Position numbers and translations under genes: made by a program. A stretch of DNA of 64,000 nt from Chitinophaga filiformis. GTDB lineage: Bacteria > Bacteroidota > Bacteroidia > Chitinophagales > Chitinophagaceae. The notes below the pieces were generated by a model. It was not told where the DNA came from and did no database searches. It worked only from the letters and a program-made list of their open reading frames with translations. Each line of letters starts with the position of its first letter. Positions within the stretch are counted from its first letter, which is position 1. Shown piece by piece: positions 17,698-26,108 of this stretch. The DNA is taken from assembly GCF_021646545.1 (NCBI RefSeq), contig NZ_JAKIRP010000001.1, forward strand, positions 930,001 through 994,000, in the 5' to 3' direction.

Positions 17698-19158
17698 TTA
17701 TTTCTGTTTTTCGCGGGGTTTCGGTGGCCTGTTTTGTCCTCCTCCTCCCTGTTGTTTAGGATTGTTAGGATTATTCTTGTCCTGCTGCGGTTTAGGCCCA
17801 TTTGGCTGATTACGCTGTTCCTGCTTCTGCTTGGGAGCATGTTGCTGCGGGCGTTGTTCCTGTTTAGGCTTTTGTTGCTGCTGCTGTGGACGATTATCCT
17901 GTTTCTGCGGCCGGTTCTCCTGCTGCTGTTTTTGCTGTTGTGCAGGACGGTTCTGGTTGTCACCTTTACCCTCCTGTTTTTTGTTAGCCGGCTGCTGCGG
18001 TTGTTGCTCCTGTTTCTGTTTATGTTTCTGTTTTTCCTTGTCTTTGTGTTTACGTTTCTGGGAAGCTTTTTCCAGGGAACGTAAGCTGATCTGTCCTACA
18101 ACATCTGCGAAGCCAAGGTCAGTTTCTTTCGGTTTCACCGTCACAACTTCCACAGGTTTCAGGTCTTCCGGCCTGATATTCTGCTTGTTCAGCTGGCGTA
18201 TCTCTTTCACGCGGGCAATAGTAAGCGGATATTGCTTATTACTGTCGCCGTAGGAGTACCACATCAGGTTTTTGAAGATATCTCTCTTCTGAAGGGTAGC
18301 CACGCCATTGACGGTTTCGATACTGTCTGCATCTTCAGGGAATTCCTTCAGTGCATCCAGGTAAGTGTCCAGTTCATAGTTCAGGCAGCATTTCAGACGG
18401 CCGCACTGGCCGGAAAGTTTTGCCTGATTAATTGACAGATTTTGATAACGGGCAGCGGTGGTATTAACGCTCTTGAAGTCAGTCAACCAGGTAGCGCAGC
18501 AAAGTTCTCTTCCGCAACTGCCGATACCGCCAACTTTTCCGGCTTCCTGGCGGGCGCCTATCTGGCGCATTTCCACCTTTACACGGAATTCACCGGCGTA
18601 GAGTTTGATCAGCTCACGGAAATCCACCCTATCGTCAGCGGTGTAGAAGAAAGTGGCTTTACGGCCATCAGCCTGGATTTCCACTTCTGCGAGTTTCATT
18701 TCCAGACCAATACTGCGGGCTATGGCCCGGGCCTTGATGAGGGCGTCCTTTTCGCGGGCCTTGTTATCGTTCATCCGCGCAAGGTCTTCATTTGTGGCGC
18801 GACGAAGTACCTTTTTAACTTCGGGGGTATCTTCGATACGCTTTTTCTTCATCTGTAACTTAACCAGTTCGCCTGTGAGGCTGATCTGTCCGATGTCGAA
18901 ACCACTGACGCCTTCTACAGTTACCATTTCTCCTTTATCGAGCAACTGTTTGGTGGTGTTACGGAAAAAATCCTTTCTGCTACCGTTGTTGAAACTTACT
19001 TCTATAATATCAAATGGTGCTAAGCTGTCACTTAAGGGAATATTGGCCAGCCAGTCAAATACATTCAGCCTGTTACAGCCTCCACTACTGCATCCTCCAT
19101 TGCTTTTGCATCCTGACGGCTTCCCCTCTGCACCTGTACCACATCCGGCACAAGCCAT
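17698..19158 (-). CDS. ricT: PSP1/RicT-like regulatory complex subunit with long disordered tail
   Basis: 486 residues. The N-terminal ~55 residues are cysteine-rich (CAGCGTGAEGKPSGC and a second cluster of GGC motifs). The PSP1 core (about residues 60-330) includes KATFFYTADDRVDFRELI, GIGSCGRELCCATWL and SGQCGRLKCCLNYE, the cysteine pairs that bind Fe-S in the RicT/YaaT family. In Bacillus, RicT works with RicA and RicF on RNase Y-dependent RNA processing. The last ~115 residues are an extreme Gln/Asn/Lys/Pro/Arg low-complexity region, not part of the family core. Gene order next to holB matches the holB-yaaT pairing of Firmicutes. Confidence 0.88.
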   Translation of the reverse strand: MACAGCGTGAEGKPSGCKSNGGCSSGGCNRLNVFDWLANIPLSDSLAPFDIIEVSFNNGSRKDFFRNTTKQLLDKGEMVTVEGVSGFDIGQISLTGELVKLQMKKKRIEDTPEVKKVLRRATNEDLARMNDNKAREKDALIKARAIARSIGLEMKLAEVEIQADGRKATFFYTADDRVDFRELIKLYAGEFRVKVEMRQIGARQEAGKVGGIGSCGRELCCATWLTDFKSVNTTAARYQNLSINQAKLSGQCGRLKCCLNYELDTYLDALKEFPEDADSIETVNGVATLQKRDIFKNLMWYSYGDSNKQYPLTIARVKEIRQLNKQNIRPEDLKPVEVVTVKPKETDLGFADVVGQISLRSLEKASQKRKHKDKEKQKHKQKQEQQPQQPANKKQEGKGDNQNRPAQQQKQQQENRPQKQDNRPQQQQQKPKQEQRPQQHAPKQKQEQRNQPNGPKPQQDKNNPNNPKQQGGGGQNRPPKPREKQK

Positions 19159-19286
19159 ATTAATCGATTTAAATTATTAATTGAAATACATCCGGGCATT
19201 GGACCGGATGCCTTAATATATATAATTCCTCCCTATTACATATAGGGTCGGAATTAACAAAGATAACGGAAAATGCCCTTAATATG

Positions 19287-20426
19287 TCATATTGCCGGAA
19301 TCGGCCTCTTTTTAAAGATATACTGCAATTTCACTGAAAGTGCATGAAACAGCAATTTGGCGTTCGCATTGCGCTCTATATAATAGCAGGCATTGTCCAG
19401 TTCCTGCATGATCTGCTCCATTTGCTGAAGATCTGCCAGCTTTTGCAGCTTCGCCGCAAAGTCCGATTCCTCATCTGAAAAGGCCAGCTGGCTTTTATCA
19501 ATATACTTCAGCCGCAGGGTATGCTCCAGGAGGTTGATGAAATAACGCAGGAACTGTTTCTGGTTCTCGCGTCCCATTTTGGTGCTGGCGATGCCTTCTA
19601 TCCAGCCCTGGAGAGCTACCCGGTTGCCCGTGAAAATGTAGTTGAGCCAGTTGCGCAGCAGTTCATGATAGTCGTCGTCTGAATGCTGGAGCATGTACAA
19701 GGCCTCCCGGTAATTGCCGGCAGCGATGGTTGCAGCCTGTCTGGCCTTGGCCGCTGGTATCTGTGCCCGGTTGATGAGTGCATCTATCATTACCTCTTTC
19801 GGCAGTGGATTCACTTTGATCAGATGTGTGCGGGAGAGGATGGTGGCCAGGATCTGCTCCTGGTTTTCTGCCACCAGCAGAAAAATAGTATTGTCTGGTG
19901 GTTCCTCTATCAGTTTCAGCAGCCTGTTGCCCTCGTTGCCAAGGTATTCAGGCATCCACATCAAAAGTATCTTATAGGTGCTCTCAAAGCTTTTCAGACT
20001 CAGTTTGCGGATAATGTCCTGGCACTCTGTAGCGGTAATGTTCCCCTGTTTATTCTCTGCTCCGATGAACTGTAACCAATCATATGCATTGCCATAAGGC
20101 TGGGCGTCGACAAATTCCCGCCACTCGGCAGCGTAATCGGAACTTACCGGTTTATCGCCCGGTTTACGGGGAATAACCGGATAAGAGAAATGTATATCAG
20201 GATGCATGTACTTACCTGCTTTCACGCAGGACGCACATTTGCCACAAGCCCCATCCGGCTGTCTGTCTTCGCAGACGAGGTATTGCGCAAACGCAAGTGC
20301 CAGCGGAAGTCCCCCGGTTCCTTCAGGCGCCAGTATGATGTTGGCGTGGCTCAGGCGGTGCTGTTCCGTGGACTTTATTAATTGTTGTCGTATATCTTCC
20401 TGACCTATGACATTCGAAAAAAGCAT
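19287..20426 (-). CDS. holB: DNA polymerase III delta prime subunit
   Basis: 379 residues; clamp-loader subunit of the replicase. N-terminal AAA+ fold begins FSNVIGQEDIRQQL, then SHANIILAPEGTGGLPLALAFAQYL, where the Walker A lysine is missing, as expected for delta prime, which does not bind ATP. The zinc module CGKCASCVKAGKYMHPD follows. The sensor region FLLVAENQEQILATILSRTHLIKV includes the SRT (SRC-like) motif. C-terminal helical collar is present. The gene lies 9 bp after gpx and upstream of ricT. Confidence 0.9.
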   Translation of the reverse strand: MLFSNVIGQEDIRQQLIKSTEQHRLSHANIILAPEGTGGLPLALAFAQYLVCEDRQPDGACGKCASCVKAGKYMHPDIHFSYPVIPRKPGDKPVSSDYAAEWREFVDAQPYGNAYDWLQFIGAENKQGNITATECQDIIRKLSLKSFESTYKILLMWMPEYLGNEGNRLLKLIEEPPDNTIFLLVAENQEQILATILSRTHLIKVNPLPKEVMIDALINRAQIPAAKARQAATIAAGNYREALYMLQHSDDDYHELLRNWLNYIFTGNRVALQGWIEGIASTKMGRENQKQFLRYFINLLEHTLRLKYIDKSQLAFSDEESDFAAKLQKLADLQQMEQIMQELDNACYYIERNANAKLLFHALSVKLQYIFKKRPIPAI

Positions 20427-20435
20427 GAACGCAAA

Positions 20436-20966
20436 TTAGTATTTCTTTTCTATCGCGGCCGTTACTTCAGGGGAAAGAGGTTGGGTTTTAGGTGAGAACA
20501 CGGCTACCAGGTTACCTTTTTCGTCCAGCAGGTACTTCTGGAAGTTCCATTGTACTTCTGACGGTTCGAGGTGTTTGGCTTTACTTTCAGCCAGCAGCCA
20601 TTTATAGATAGGGTGGATGTCATTGCCTTTTACTGAGATCTTGGCAGCCATCGGGAAGGTTACTGCATACTTCTTGGTGCAGAACTCATGGATTTCAGCG
20701 TTGGAACCCGGTTCCTGTGAGCCGAAATTATTGGCAGGGAAACCGATGATCACCAGGTTCTTTTCGTATTTCTTGTATAGTTTTTCCAGATCAGCGTACT
20801 GAGGGGTGTTTCCACACATAGAGGCGGTGTTTACGATCAGGATCTTCTTTCCTTTATAGTCTGCAAAATTGATCTTGCCTCCATCAACGCCATCTACTTT
20901 GAAGTCATATATAGCTCCGCTCTTCATGAATAATAGTATTGAAATCAACAGTGTCTTCAGTGTCAT
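20436..20966 (-). CDS. Glutathione peroxidase-family thiol peroxidase
   Basis: 176 residues. Detoxifies peroxides; bacterial cysteine forms usually take electrons from thioredoxin rather than glutathione. The active-site set is complete: Cys51 in NTASMCGNTPQYADLE, Gln84 in NNFGSQEPG, and Trp140-Asn141 in WNFQKYL. The residue at 51 is Cys, not selenocysteine. The N-terminal stretch MTLKTLLISILLFMKSGA is hydrophobic and may be a short signal or anchor; starting at the second Met (residue 14) would give a cytoplasmic form. It is followed 9 bp later by holB. Confidence 0.88.
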   Translation of the reverse strand: MTLKTLLISILLFMKSGAIYDFKVDGVDGGKINFADYKGKKILIVNTASMCGNTPQYADLEKLYKKYEKNLVIIGFPANNFGSQEPGSNAEIHEFCTKKYAVTFPMAAKISVKGNDIHPIYKWLLAESKAKHLEPSEVQWNFQKYLLDEKGNLVAVFSPKTQPLSPEVTAAIEKKY

Positions 20967-21065
20967 ATAATTAGAATTGTAGAGTGAATGTAAAAACAGT
21001 GAGCAAATAAAATTAAGTAAAATATTGTATATAAGGTGTTAATGATAAGCGGACTCCTTGCTATT

Positions 21066-21755
21066 TTAATGGTGAGCAAAGGCCAGCGTATAAATGCTTA
21101 CAGCGGCTCCGGCACTCACCAATAAACTGCTGCATGCTTCGAGGGTAGCACCGGTAGTAAGCACATCGTCAATGAGCAGGACATGCTGGTTTTTCAGCTG
21201 GTCGGTTTGTTTGATAGAAAAGACGCCCGATACATTCTGCCAGCGCAGCAGGCGGCCCTTATTGGTTTGCGAGGGGGAATAGTTGTTCCTGAAAAGTATG
21301 TCTTCCATGACCGGTTTTCCTGTTATAGTGGCAACACCATTGGCGAGAAGCATGGCCTGGTTATATCCCCGTTGCTGCAGTTTGGCGGGATGTATGGGAA
21401 CAGGAATGATGTTGGTGATTTCGTATAGCCACTTGCTTTGCAGCAGGATATTGCCCATTTGCTTACCTAAATGAGTGGCGATGTCGTCCCGCTGATTGTA
21501 TTTAAACTGGTAAATGAGTTGCTGTAATAAAGAAGACTTCCGGTAATAGTAAGCAGCCATGGCATGCCGGATATTCACTCTTCCCCAGAAGATCTTTTCC
21601 ACCGGATTGCCGGGCAGGTGCTGATAGCCGGTAAGCGGCAGCCGGCGCTGACAGCGAAGGCAAAGGACCTTTTCGGTACGGGTAAGGTCTGTACCGCATC
21701 CATCACAGGTATGCGGATAGAATAGATCTAACAGCGGGGATAACAGGTTTTTCAT
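21066..21755 (-). CDS. comF: ComF-family phosphoribosyltransferase-like protein
   Basis: 229 residues. The N-terminal zinc module is FYPHTCDGCGTDLTR and LCLRCQRRLP (four cysteines). The C-terminal phosphoribosyltransferase fold ends with the PRPP-binding motif VLLIDDVLTTGATLEACS, preceded by PVPIHPAKLQQRGYNQA. ComF proteins are needed for DNA uptake in naturally transformable bacteria and are also found widely without proven competence. The gene lies 56 bp after radA on the same strand, a pairing of DNA-processing functions. Confidence 0.88.
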   Translation of the reverse strand: MKNLLSPLLDLFYPHTCDGCGTDLTRTEKVLCLRCQRRLPLTGYQHLPGNPVEKIFWGRVNIRHAMAAYYYRKSSLLQQLIYQFKYNQRDDIATHLGKQMGNILLQSKWLYEITNIIPVPIHPAKLQQRGYNQAMLLANGVATITGKPVMEDILFRNNYSPSQTNKGRLLRWQNVSGVFSIKQTDQLKNQHVLLIDDVLTTGATLEACSSLLVSAGAAVSIYTLAFAHH

Positions 21756-21811
21756 TTTTCAGGTATGGGTAGTTAGCTACTGAAAATAATGAAAACCTGA
21801 TAATCAGAAAA

Positions 21812-23182
21812 TTAAAAGAGGGCTCTGTATACTTCATCCACCCGCCCAACGGGCACTACTTCAATATTGAACTTGCTGAAATCAGTTCCCTTTTTATTGT
21901 AGCGGCTGATGAAGATCTTTTCGAAGCCCAGCTTTTCTGCTTCTGCAATACGTTGTTCTATCCGGTTCACAGCGCGGATCTCTCCGCTGAGGCCTACTTC
22001 TCCGGCAAAGCAGATCTTGCTGCTGATTGACGCATCTTCATAAGAAGAAAGCAACGCACACAATACAGCCAGGTCAATAGAAGGATCTTCCACACGAATA
22101 CCACCCGCAATATTGAGGAAAACGTCTTTGACACCGAAGTGAAAACCACCGCGTTTTTCTAGCACTGCCAGCAGCAGTTGCAGCCTGCGCAGATCAAAAC
22201 CGGTGACGGTACGCTGAGGAGTGCCATATACAGACTGGGTTACCAGCGCCTGTACTTCTACCAGCATGGGACGCATGCCTTCCATAGTGGCGGCAATAGC
22301 CACACCACTCAGCTGATCTTCCCGTTGTGATATCAGTATCTCTGAAGGGTTGGTTACCTGTCTTAATCCGGCGCCGGTCATCTCATAAATACCCAGTTCC
22401 GCTGTTGATCCGAAACGGTTCTTGATAGTACGGAGTATGCGGTAAGCATAATGCTGATCGCCTTCAAACTGTAGTACGGTGTCCACCATATGCTCGAGTA
22501 TTTTCGGTCCGGCGATGGAGCCATCTTTGGTGATGTGACCGATGAGGAATACAGGCGTATGGCTTTCTTTGGCAAAGCGTTGCATTTCAGCGGTTGTTTC
22601 CCTGATCTGTGATACGCTGCCGGGAGCAGATTCGATAAAAGGTGATTGTAGTGTTTGAATCGAGTCAACTATAACCAGTTGCGGACGTAGCTTCTTTATT
22701 TCCTGGAAGATGGTTTGTGTAGATGTTTCAGTCAGCAGATAGAACAGGTCATTTTTTACCTGTAATCTGTCTGCTCTCATTTTTATCTGCTGCGCACTTT
22801 CTTCGCCACTGATGTACAGGGTAGTGATGTCTTTGAGTTGCAATGCGTTCTGAAGGAACAGGGTGCTTTTACCAATACCAGGTTCACCTCCTACAAGTAC
22901 CAAGGAACCCGGAACTATACCGCCGCCCAATACACGGTTTAGTTCTGCATCAGGTGTCAGCAGGCGGTCTTCCTCTATTCCGCTTACTTCAGAAAGGTTC
23001 ACAATGTTATCTGATCTGCCGTTCTCTTTTTCAGGTTGCCAGTTGGTATTACGTAAAGGGATATCTTTTTGTACTTTCTCTTCAACGAATGTATTCCATT
23101 GACCACAACTTGGACATTTACCTGTCCATTTAGCTGATTCGTATCCACAATTCTGACAGAAGAACGCAGTTTTAATTTTCAT
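21812..23182 (-). CDS. radA: DNA repair protein RadA
   Basis: 456 residues; RecA-like helicase that helps branch migration in recombination. The N-terminal C4 zinc finger (Cys9, 12, 23, 26) sits in FCQNCGYESAKWTGKCPSCG. Walker A is GGEPGIGKSTLFLQ (around residue 100), Walker B LVIVDSIQT, and the RadA-specific KNRFGS motif follows in RTIKNRFGSTAELGIYEM. The C-terminal Lon-protease-like domain begins around FGVKDVFLNIAGGIRVEDPSIDLAV. Intact and of normal length. Confidence 0.95.
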   Translation of the reverse strand: MKIKTAFFCQNCGYESAKWTGKCPSCGQWNTFVEEKVQKDIPLRNTNWQPEKENGRSDNIVNLSEVSGIEEDRLLTPDAELNRVLGGGIVPGSLVLVGGEPGIGKSTLFLQNALQLKDITTLYISGEESAQQIKMRADRLQVKNDLFYLLTETSTQTIFQEIKKLRPQLVIVDSIQTLQSPFIESAPGSVSQIRETTAEMQRFAKESHTPVFLIGHITKDGSIAGPKILEHMVDTVLQFEGDQHYAYRILRTIKNRFGSTAELGIYEMTGAGLRQVTNPSEILISQREDQLSGVAIAATMEGMRPMLVEVQALVTQSVYGTPQRTVTGFDLRRLQLLLAVLEKRGGFHFGVKDVFLNIAGGIRVEDPSIDLAVLCALLSSYEDASISSKICFAGEVGLSGEIRAVNRIEQRIAEAEKLGFEKIFISRYNKKGTDFSKFNIEVVPVGRVDEVYRALF

Positions 23183-23186
23183 GCAG

Positions 23187-23194
23187 CAAATTTA
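23187..23194 (-). promoter_or_regulatory. Candidate -7 element of radA implying a near-leaderless mRNA
   Basis: On the minus strand TAAATTTG (full TAnnTTTG match) ends 4 nt before the radA ATG, so transcription would start at or next to the start codon. There is no TTG at the -33 position, which lowers confidence. Confidence 0.35.
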
Positions 23195-23326
23195 AAACGG
23201 AAATCATCGGCTCCGTAAAAAAGAAAAAATAAACGATGAAGCAATGATGAAAAAAATCAGAAAAAAGGGAGTTGAAGGCATTCAGATTTTCATGAAAAAG
23301 GGGCAGAAGAAAATCGGGTAAAAAAG

Positions 23327-23357
23327 AAAAGAGCCAACAGAAATTTCTGCTGACTCT
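23327..23357 (-). terminator. Orphan terminator-like hairpin
   Basis: Arms AAGAGCCAACAGAAA and TTTCTGCTGACTCTT pair at 13 of 15 positions. The U-rich flank (from TTTTCTTTTTT on the minus strand) points to termination of minus-strand transcription, yet no minus-strand gene lies upstream. The surrounding 23195-23775 stretch is AT-rich with no convincing coding frame, so the hairpin may end an unannotated minus-strand RNA starting somewhere in 23360-23760. Confidence 0.4.
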
Positions 23358-23775
23358 TTCTACTTACTAACCCATTAAATTCACGTCTAAATTACTAAAT
23401 GGCTACAGAATAAAAAAGTTTATTTAATTGATGTGAATAACTTTTGACGACTTTTCATAATGTGACAGATCTGCCACCATAGCACGTTTCAGCGGTTAGA
23501 AGCATTCAATTATACTTTCATTGGAAGAGCGTAAAGGGTTGATAAATAGGAATGATGCCGCCATAAATTATATATGAAATCTGCGTCATAAAAGCATAAA
23601 ATATATCTGTCATAACGTCGGGATTGACATTTCAAAATTTTGAGAAGCGCCATATTGACAGGCGTAAATTCCGTAATTGGCAGTAAAAAATAGTGGACGG
23701 CAGACCAATTCTTAAGGAAATCCTAAATCGCCCCGTGAGGGATGGTTTGGACGATAATTTGATCATACTTACCAG

Positions 23776-23783
23776 TAATTTTG
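23776..23783 (+). promoter_or_regulatory. -7 element of the zinc peptidase gene
   Basis: TAATTTTG matches TAnnTTTG and lies 29 nt before the ATG at 23813. No well-spaced TTG is present. Confidence 0.45.
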
Positions 23784-23812
23784 TATCGAACTAAAACCTC
23801 ATTTTAAGTAAT

Positions 23813-24502
23813 ATGACACCTGGCATTATGTTTATGTCGCTGATCTTTATCGGGGTCAGCATGTTGATAAGCTGGAGATTGAAGAGCAAATTCAGGGAAT
23901 ACAGTGCTATACCGACCTCTTCGGGGTTGACCGGTAAGCAGATTGCGGAAAAGATGTTGAAAGACAATGGGATATATGACGTGCAGGTTGTTTCCGTGGA
24001 TGGCTTTTTATCTGACCACTACGATCCGACAAATAAAACGGTAAATCTCAGCCCTGAGGTCTATTCCGGGGCGAATGTCTCGGCTGCGGCGGTGGCGGCG
24101 CACGAGTGCGGGCATGCTGTACAGCACCAGCGGGCATATACCTGGCTAAACCTGCGTTCTAAGCTCGTACCGGCGGTGCAGTTCAGCTCCGGCCTGGTAC
24201 AATGGGTATTATTGGGCGGTATTTTGCTGATAAATGTCTTTCCGGCCTTGTTACTGGGTGGTATCATCCTGTTTGGCGTAACGACGATCTTTGCCCTCGT
24301 AACGCTGCCGGTTGAGTTTGACGCCTCTAAGAGGGCGCTGGCCTGGCTGGACAATACGACCCTGATGCGCAGGGAAGAACATGATAAGGCGAAAGACGCG
24401 CTGTGGTGGGCGGCTATGACTTATGTAGTAGCGGCGATCGCATCCGTAGTGACCCTTATACAATACATCATGATCTATGCTGGCGCAAGGAACAGGGAAT
24501 AA
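23813..24502 (+). CDS. Membrane zinc metallopeptidase (YugP-like, PF04298)
   Basis: 229 residues. The protein begins with a membrane helix (MFMSLIFIGVSMLISW), has the zinc motif AAHECGHAVQHQ (His97, Glu98, His101) and then two more hydrophobic helices (VQWVLLGGILLINVFPALLLGG and the C-terminal YVVAAIASVVTLIQYIMI). The region VTLPVEFDASKRALAWL is characteristic of this family of neutral zinc membrane peptidases. Substrates are unknown. Own -7 element upstream and intrinsic terminator downstream, so probably monocistronic. Confidence 0.88.
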   Translation: MTPGIMFMSLIFIGVSMLISWRLKSKFREYSAIPTSSGLTGKQIAEKMLKDNGIYDVQVVSVDGFLSDHYDPTNKTVNLSPEVYSGANVSAAAVAAHECGHAVQHQRAYTWLNLRSKLVPAVQFSSGLVQWVLLGGILLINVFPALLLGGIILFGVTTIFALVTLPVEFDASKRALAWLDNTTLMRREEHDKAKDALWWAAMTYVVAAIASVVTLIQYIMIYAGARNRE

Positions 24503-24534
24503 TTTTATTATCATCTGTTAATCAATATGCTAAA

Positions 24535-24564
24535 GGTCGGGAAGGTTCTTTCCCGGCCTTTTTT
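24535..24564 (+). terminator. Intrinsic terminator of the zinc peptidase gene
   Basis: GGTCGGGAA at 24535-24543 pairs with TTCCCGGCC at 24550-24558 (one G-T pair), followed by six T residues. Confidence 0.85.
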
Positions 24565-24613
24565 ATGCCCGGTGGTATGCGGTGGGAAAGAGGCCTCTGC
24601 GAATTATGCGCTG

Positions 24614-24722
24614 CTTCGGTTAAGGTATAGTTGACCTTCGGTTAAGGTAGCCTCATCCTCCCTTAATCTTCCGTTCCCGAACGGAAGATTAAGGGAGGAT
24701 GAGGCTACCTTAACCGAAGGTC
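24614..24722. repeat. 90-bp near-perfect palindrome with 44-bp arms, plus an extra outlying repeat copy
   Basis: Bases 24633-24676 and 24679-24722 are exact reverse complements around a 2-nt CC centre. The outer 14-mer CTTCGGTTAAGGTA (24636-24649) occurs a third time, in direct orientation, at 24614-24627, outside the palindrome. There is no coding potential and no T run. Such a structure could extrude as a cruciform or form a very stable RNA hairpin. It sits between a terminator and the candidate structured RNA, whose -33 region would lie within the right arm. Confidence 0.9.
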
Positions 24723-24738
24723 GAGCGAATCTCTCTGG

Positions 24739-24746
24739 TATATTTC
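24739..24746 (+). promoter_or_regulatory. Candidate -7 element of the structured RNA
   Basis: TATATTTC differs from TAnnTTTG only at the last base. A start about 6 nt downstream would coincide with the 5' end of the long closing helix of the RNA candidate. Confidence 0.35.
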
Positions 24747-24751
24747 AGGCG

Positions 24752-24928
24752 CCCTGTACAGGTAATCTGGTTTCAAGGTATTATGCAACCCCTTTGGTAC
24801 CGGATACATACTACGGCGATACGCTTCGGGCAAGAATACCAACCCGGGTCCTGGTATAAATGAGGGAGCTGGGATATAATACAGTCCTGGACAACCCCAA
24901 TACGGTTAAAAGGGGTTGCCTGTTTTTT
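24752..24928 (+). ncRNA. Candidate structured RNA, 6S-like in length and shape
   Basis: About 175 nt with no open reading frame. The two ends pair: ACAGGTAA (24758-24765) with TTGCCTGT (24916-24923), then TCT with GGG, TTT with AAA, and GTATT (24778-24782) with AATAC (24899-24903). This makes one long, bulged closing helix that ends in a run of six T at 24923-24928, so the 3' stem doubles as an intrinsic terminator. Two copies of CAACCCC (near 24786 and 24892) can each pair with GGGGTTG (24912-24918), giving alternative folds. Length and rod-like closing stem resemble 6S RNA, but I cannot identify the conserved central bubble with certainty. Confidence 0.45.
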
Positions 24929-25096
24929 CAGACGTTGTGTCTTATTATGAAATCAATATATGTATTAGCATTTGACTTATAATTAAAAATTGGTATCCGG
25001 GAAATATTCACCGGCTATGTTAATAATTCTGTGTCAAAATTATTATTGAAAATCAATTAATTACAAAGGTGCGATTCAAAAAACTTCTCTAAAAGT

Positions 25097-25126
25097 ATTG
25101 TTTTATGAATTAAGAGGATTAGTTTT
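25097..25126 (+). promoter_or_regulatory. Promoter of the rplM-rpsI-rpsB-tsf operon
   Basis: TTG at 25097-25099 and TAGTTTTG at 25119-25126 with 19 nt between them match the Bacteroidota consensus fully. The stretch TTTTGCACTCCC is a common form for ribosomal genes in this phylum. Transcription should start near 25132, about 55 nt before rplM. Confidence 0.8.
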
Positions 25127-25186
25127 GCACTCCCATTTTGTTTGGGATAGTTATATCAGAACGTAAAAACTTTATTATATACTATA

Positions 25187-25630
25187 ATGAACACTTTAAG
25201 CTTCAAGACTAAATCGGCCAATGACGCTACCGTAACGCGTGAATGGCACATCGTAGACGCTACCAACCTGACATTGGGTAGGATGAGCGCTAAGATTGCG
25301 GCAATCTTAAGAGGTAAGAACAAACCTTACTATACACCTCACACTGACTGTGGTGATTTCATTATTGTTATCAATGCTGAGAAAGTTCAGTTTACCGGTA
25401 ATAAATGGAATGACAAGGAATATCTGACTTTCTCTGGTTATCCAGGTGGTCAGAAAGCAGAAGTTGCTAAAGACCTGGTTCGTCGCAGGCCAGAACTGAT
25501 CATAGAAAGAGCTGTAAAAGGTATGCTGCCTAAGAACCGTCTGGGACGTGCCATGTACAAAAAACTGTTTGTATATGCAGGCGCTGAGCATCCACACGCT
25601 GCGCAGAAACCGAAAACATTAACTTTCTAA
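25187..25630 (+). CDS. rplM: 50S ribosomal protein L13
   Basis: 147 residues. Early assembly protein of the large subunit. Seen: [60 protein letters not shown] and the C-terminal [13 protein letters not shown], the L13 signature end. Length is standard. First gene after the strong promoter at 25097-25126 and 14 bp before rpsI, the usual L13-S9 pair. Confidence 0.97.
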   Translation: MNTLSFKTKSANDATVTREWHIVDATNLTLGRMSAKIAAILRGKNKPYYTPHTDCGDFIIVINAEKVQFTGNKWNDKEYLTFSGYPGGQKAEVAKDLVRRRPELIIERAVKGMLPKNRLGRAMYKKLFVYAGAEHPHAAQKPKTLTF

Positions 25631-25644
25631 TTTTTCTCTGATAC

Positions 25645-26034
25645 ATGGAAAAGCAAAAAAATACTATTGGTCGTCGTAAGGAAGCCGTAGCCCGTGTGTA
25701 TATCAGCAAGGGTACAGGTAACGTTGTTGTGAACGACAAAGACTATAAAGAATACTTCACACTGGTATACCTGCAGAACCAGGTAGAACTGCCGCTGAAG
25801 ACTATCGACGCTACAGATAAATTTGATATAAAGGTAAATGCTGCCGGTGGTGGTATCAAGGGTCAGGCTGAAGCTATTAAGCTGGGTATTGCACGTGCAC
25901 TTTGCGAAGTGAACATCGAGTACCGTCCGGCGCTGAAAGCAGCAGGTCTGCTGAAACGTGATCCGAGAAGCGTTGAACGTAAGAAACCAGGTAAAGCTAA
26001 AGCTAGAAGAAGCTTCCAGTTCTCTAAACGCTAA
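25645..26034 (+). CDS. rpsI: 30S ribosomal protein S9
   Basis: 129 residues. Small-subunit protein whose C-terminal tail reaches the P site. Seen: NTIGRRKEAVARVYISKGTGNV near the N-terminus, GGGIKGQAEAIKLGIARAL in the middle, and the basic tail RDPRSVERKKPGKAKARR ending FQFSKR. The final SKR, which contacts tRNA in the P site, is kept. Standard length; pairs with rplM. Confidence 0.97.
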   Translation: MEKQKNTIGRRKEAVARVYISKGTGNVVVNDKDYKEYFTLVYLQNQVELPLKTIDATDKFDIKVNAAGGGIKGQAEAIKLGIARALCEVNIEYRPALKAAGLLKRDPRSVERKKPGKAKARRSFQFSKR

Positions 26035-26108
26035 TAGTGATGAATGCGTGGAGCTATATGTGAAGCGCAGATTATTAACATTGACCTTTTATAACAGAGC
26101 ATAATAAC

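Noticed and set aside
17734..18253. Leu- or Cys-rich plus-strand frames opposite the ricT tail
   Set aside because: Antisense of Gln/Asn/Lys repeats; no start context or promoter.
24752..24930. tmRNA, RNase P RNA or an L13 leader as explanation of the structured RNA
   Set aside because: No tRNA-like end with GGTTCGA, no RNase P core motifs, and the rplM promoter lies after the terminator, so it is not an L13 leader.
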